Position numbers and translations under genes: made by a program
Notes under the pieces: model-generated
What the model saw: only the letters and a program-made list of their open reading frames with translations
The model's database searches: none
What the model was told of the DNA's origin: nothing
NCBI RefSeq assembly: GCF_029215955.1
Contig: NZ_JAEMVA010000008.1
Span: 1 to 63,590 of the forward strand
DNA: 63,590 bases
From: Sulfurimonas sp. SAG-AH-194-I05
GTDB taxonomy: Bacteria; Campylobacterota; Campylobacteria; Campylobacterales; Sulfurimonadaceae
Direction: 5' to 3'
Shown here: piece after piece, positions 63,580 to 63,590 of the stretch
Position numbering within the stretch: the stretch's first letter is position 1
How the letters are laid out: the number at the start of each line of letters is the position of its first letter

Positions 63580-63590
63580 ATGCTTTTTTT

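Noticed and set aside
61784..63590. Integron cassette array with attC sites
   Set aside because: No integrase gene in the window, and the repeats lack the paired core sites (GTTRRRY/RYYYAAC) of attC.

Overview
The window is AT-rich, densely coded DNA from a Campylobacterota (epsilonproteobacterial) chromosome, most likely a Sulfurimonas-like organism. The best evidence is a complete 14-subunit-type nuo operon with no canonical nuoE/nuoF, two consecutive nuoG genes, and the flagellar-motor gene pflA directly after nuoN, an order also known from Campylobacter. The genus is an inference; no rRNA gene is present.

Layout. (1) 1-7233, minus strand: a run of pstB, phoU, a membrane diguanylate cyclase, an MlaE-like permease, an MlaD-like MCE protein, a lipoprotein, a response regulator and its histidine kinase (cut at the left edge). 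(2) 7390-18256: the rest of the phosphate system (pstA, pstC, pstS, an OprP-like porin), broken up by three c-di-GMP enzymes on the opposite strand. Four promoters here share a direct repeat of 11-bp period (GTAAYC-N5-RTAACY) exactly 9 bp from a -10 box, which I read as the PHO box of this organism. (3) 18376-38055: housekeeping and accessory genes: two desaturases, an LtaS-like enzyme, SelO, IlvE, a band-7 protein, HisIE, two DUF2393 proteins, a radical SAM protein, PurF, a J-domain protein, a DUF234 nuclease-like protein, DinB, Nfo and an AAA ATPase. Two non-coding palindromic elements lie here: a 268-bp element with perfect 33-bp terminal inverted repeats, and a cloverleaf-like element of about 126 bp. 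(4) 38362-58296: nuoA-D, a 34-codon small ORF, a NuoE-like protein, a NuoF-remnant/GltD-type fusion, nuoG1, nuoG2, nuoH-N and pflA. (5) 58298-61783: dapB and a large lipoprotein. (6) 61784-63590: an array of tiny membrane-protein genes separated by terminator-like repeats (core GTGTCAGGCAC) and REP-like hairpins.

How the genes fit together. The phosphate block reads as a Pho regulon (porin, PstS, PstCAB, PhoU) physically interleaved with four c-di-GMP enzymes, which suggests a link between phosphate supply and surface or motility behaviour. The nuo block encodes a respiratory complex I whose electron-input module has been replaced by a flavoprotein. The right-hand array is the most unusual part: repeated two-gene cassettes with a promoter so close to the start codon that the first gene should be translated from a leaderless message, and a second gene that in every copy encodes a peptide of exactly 29 residues.
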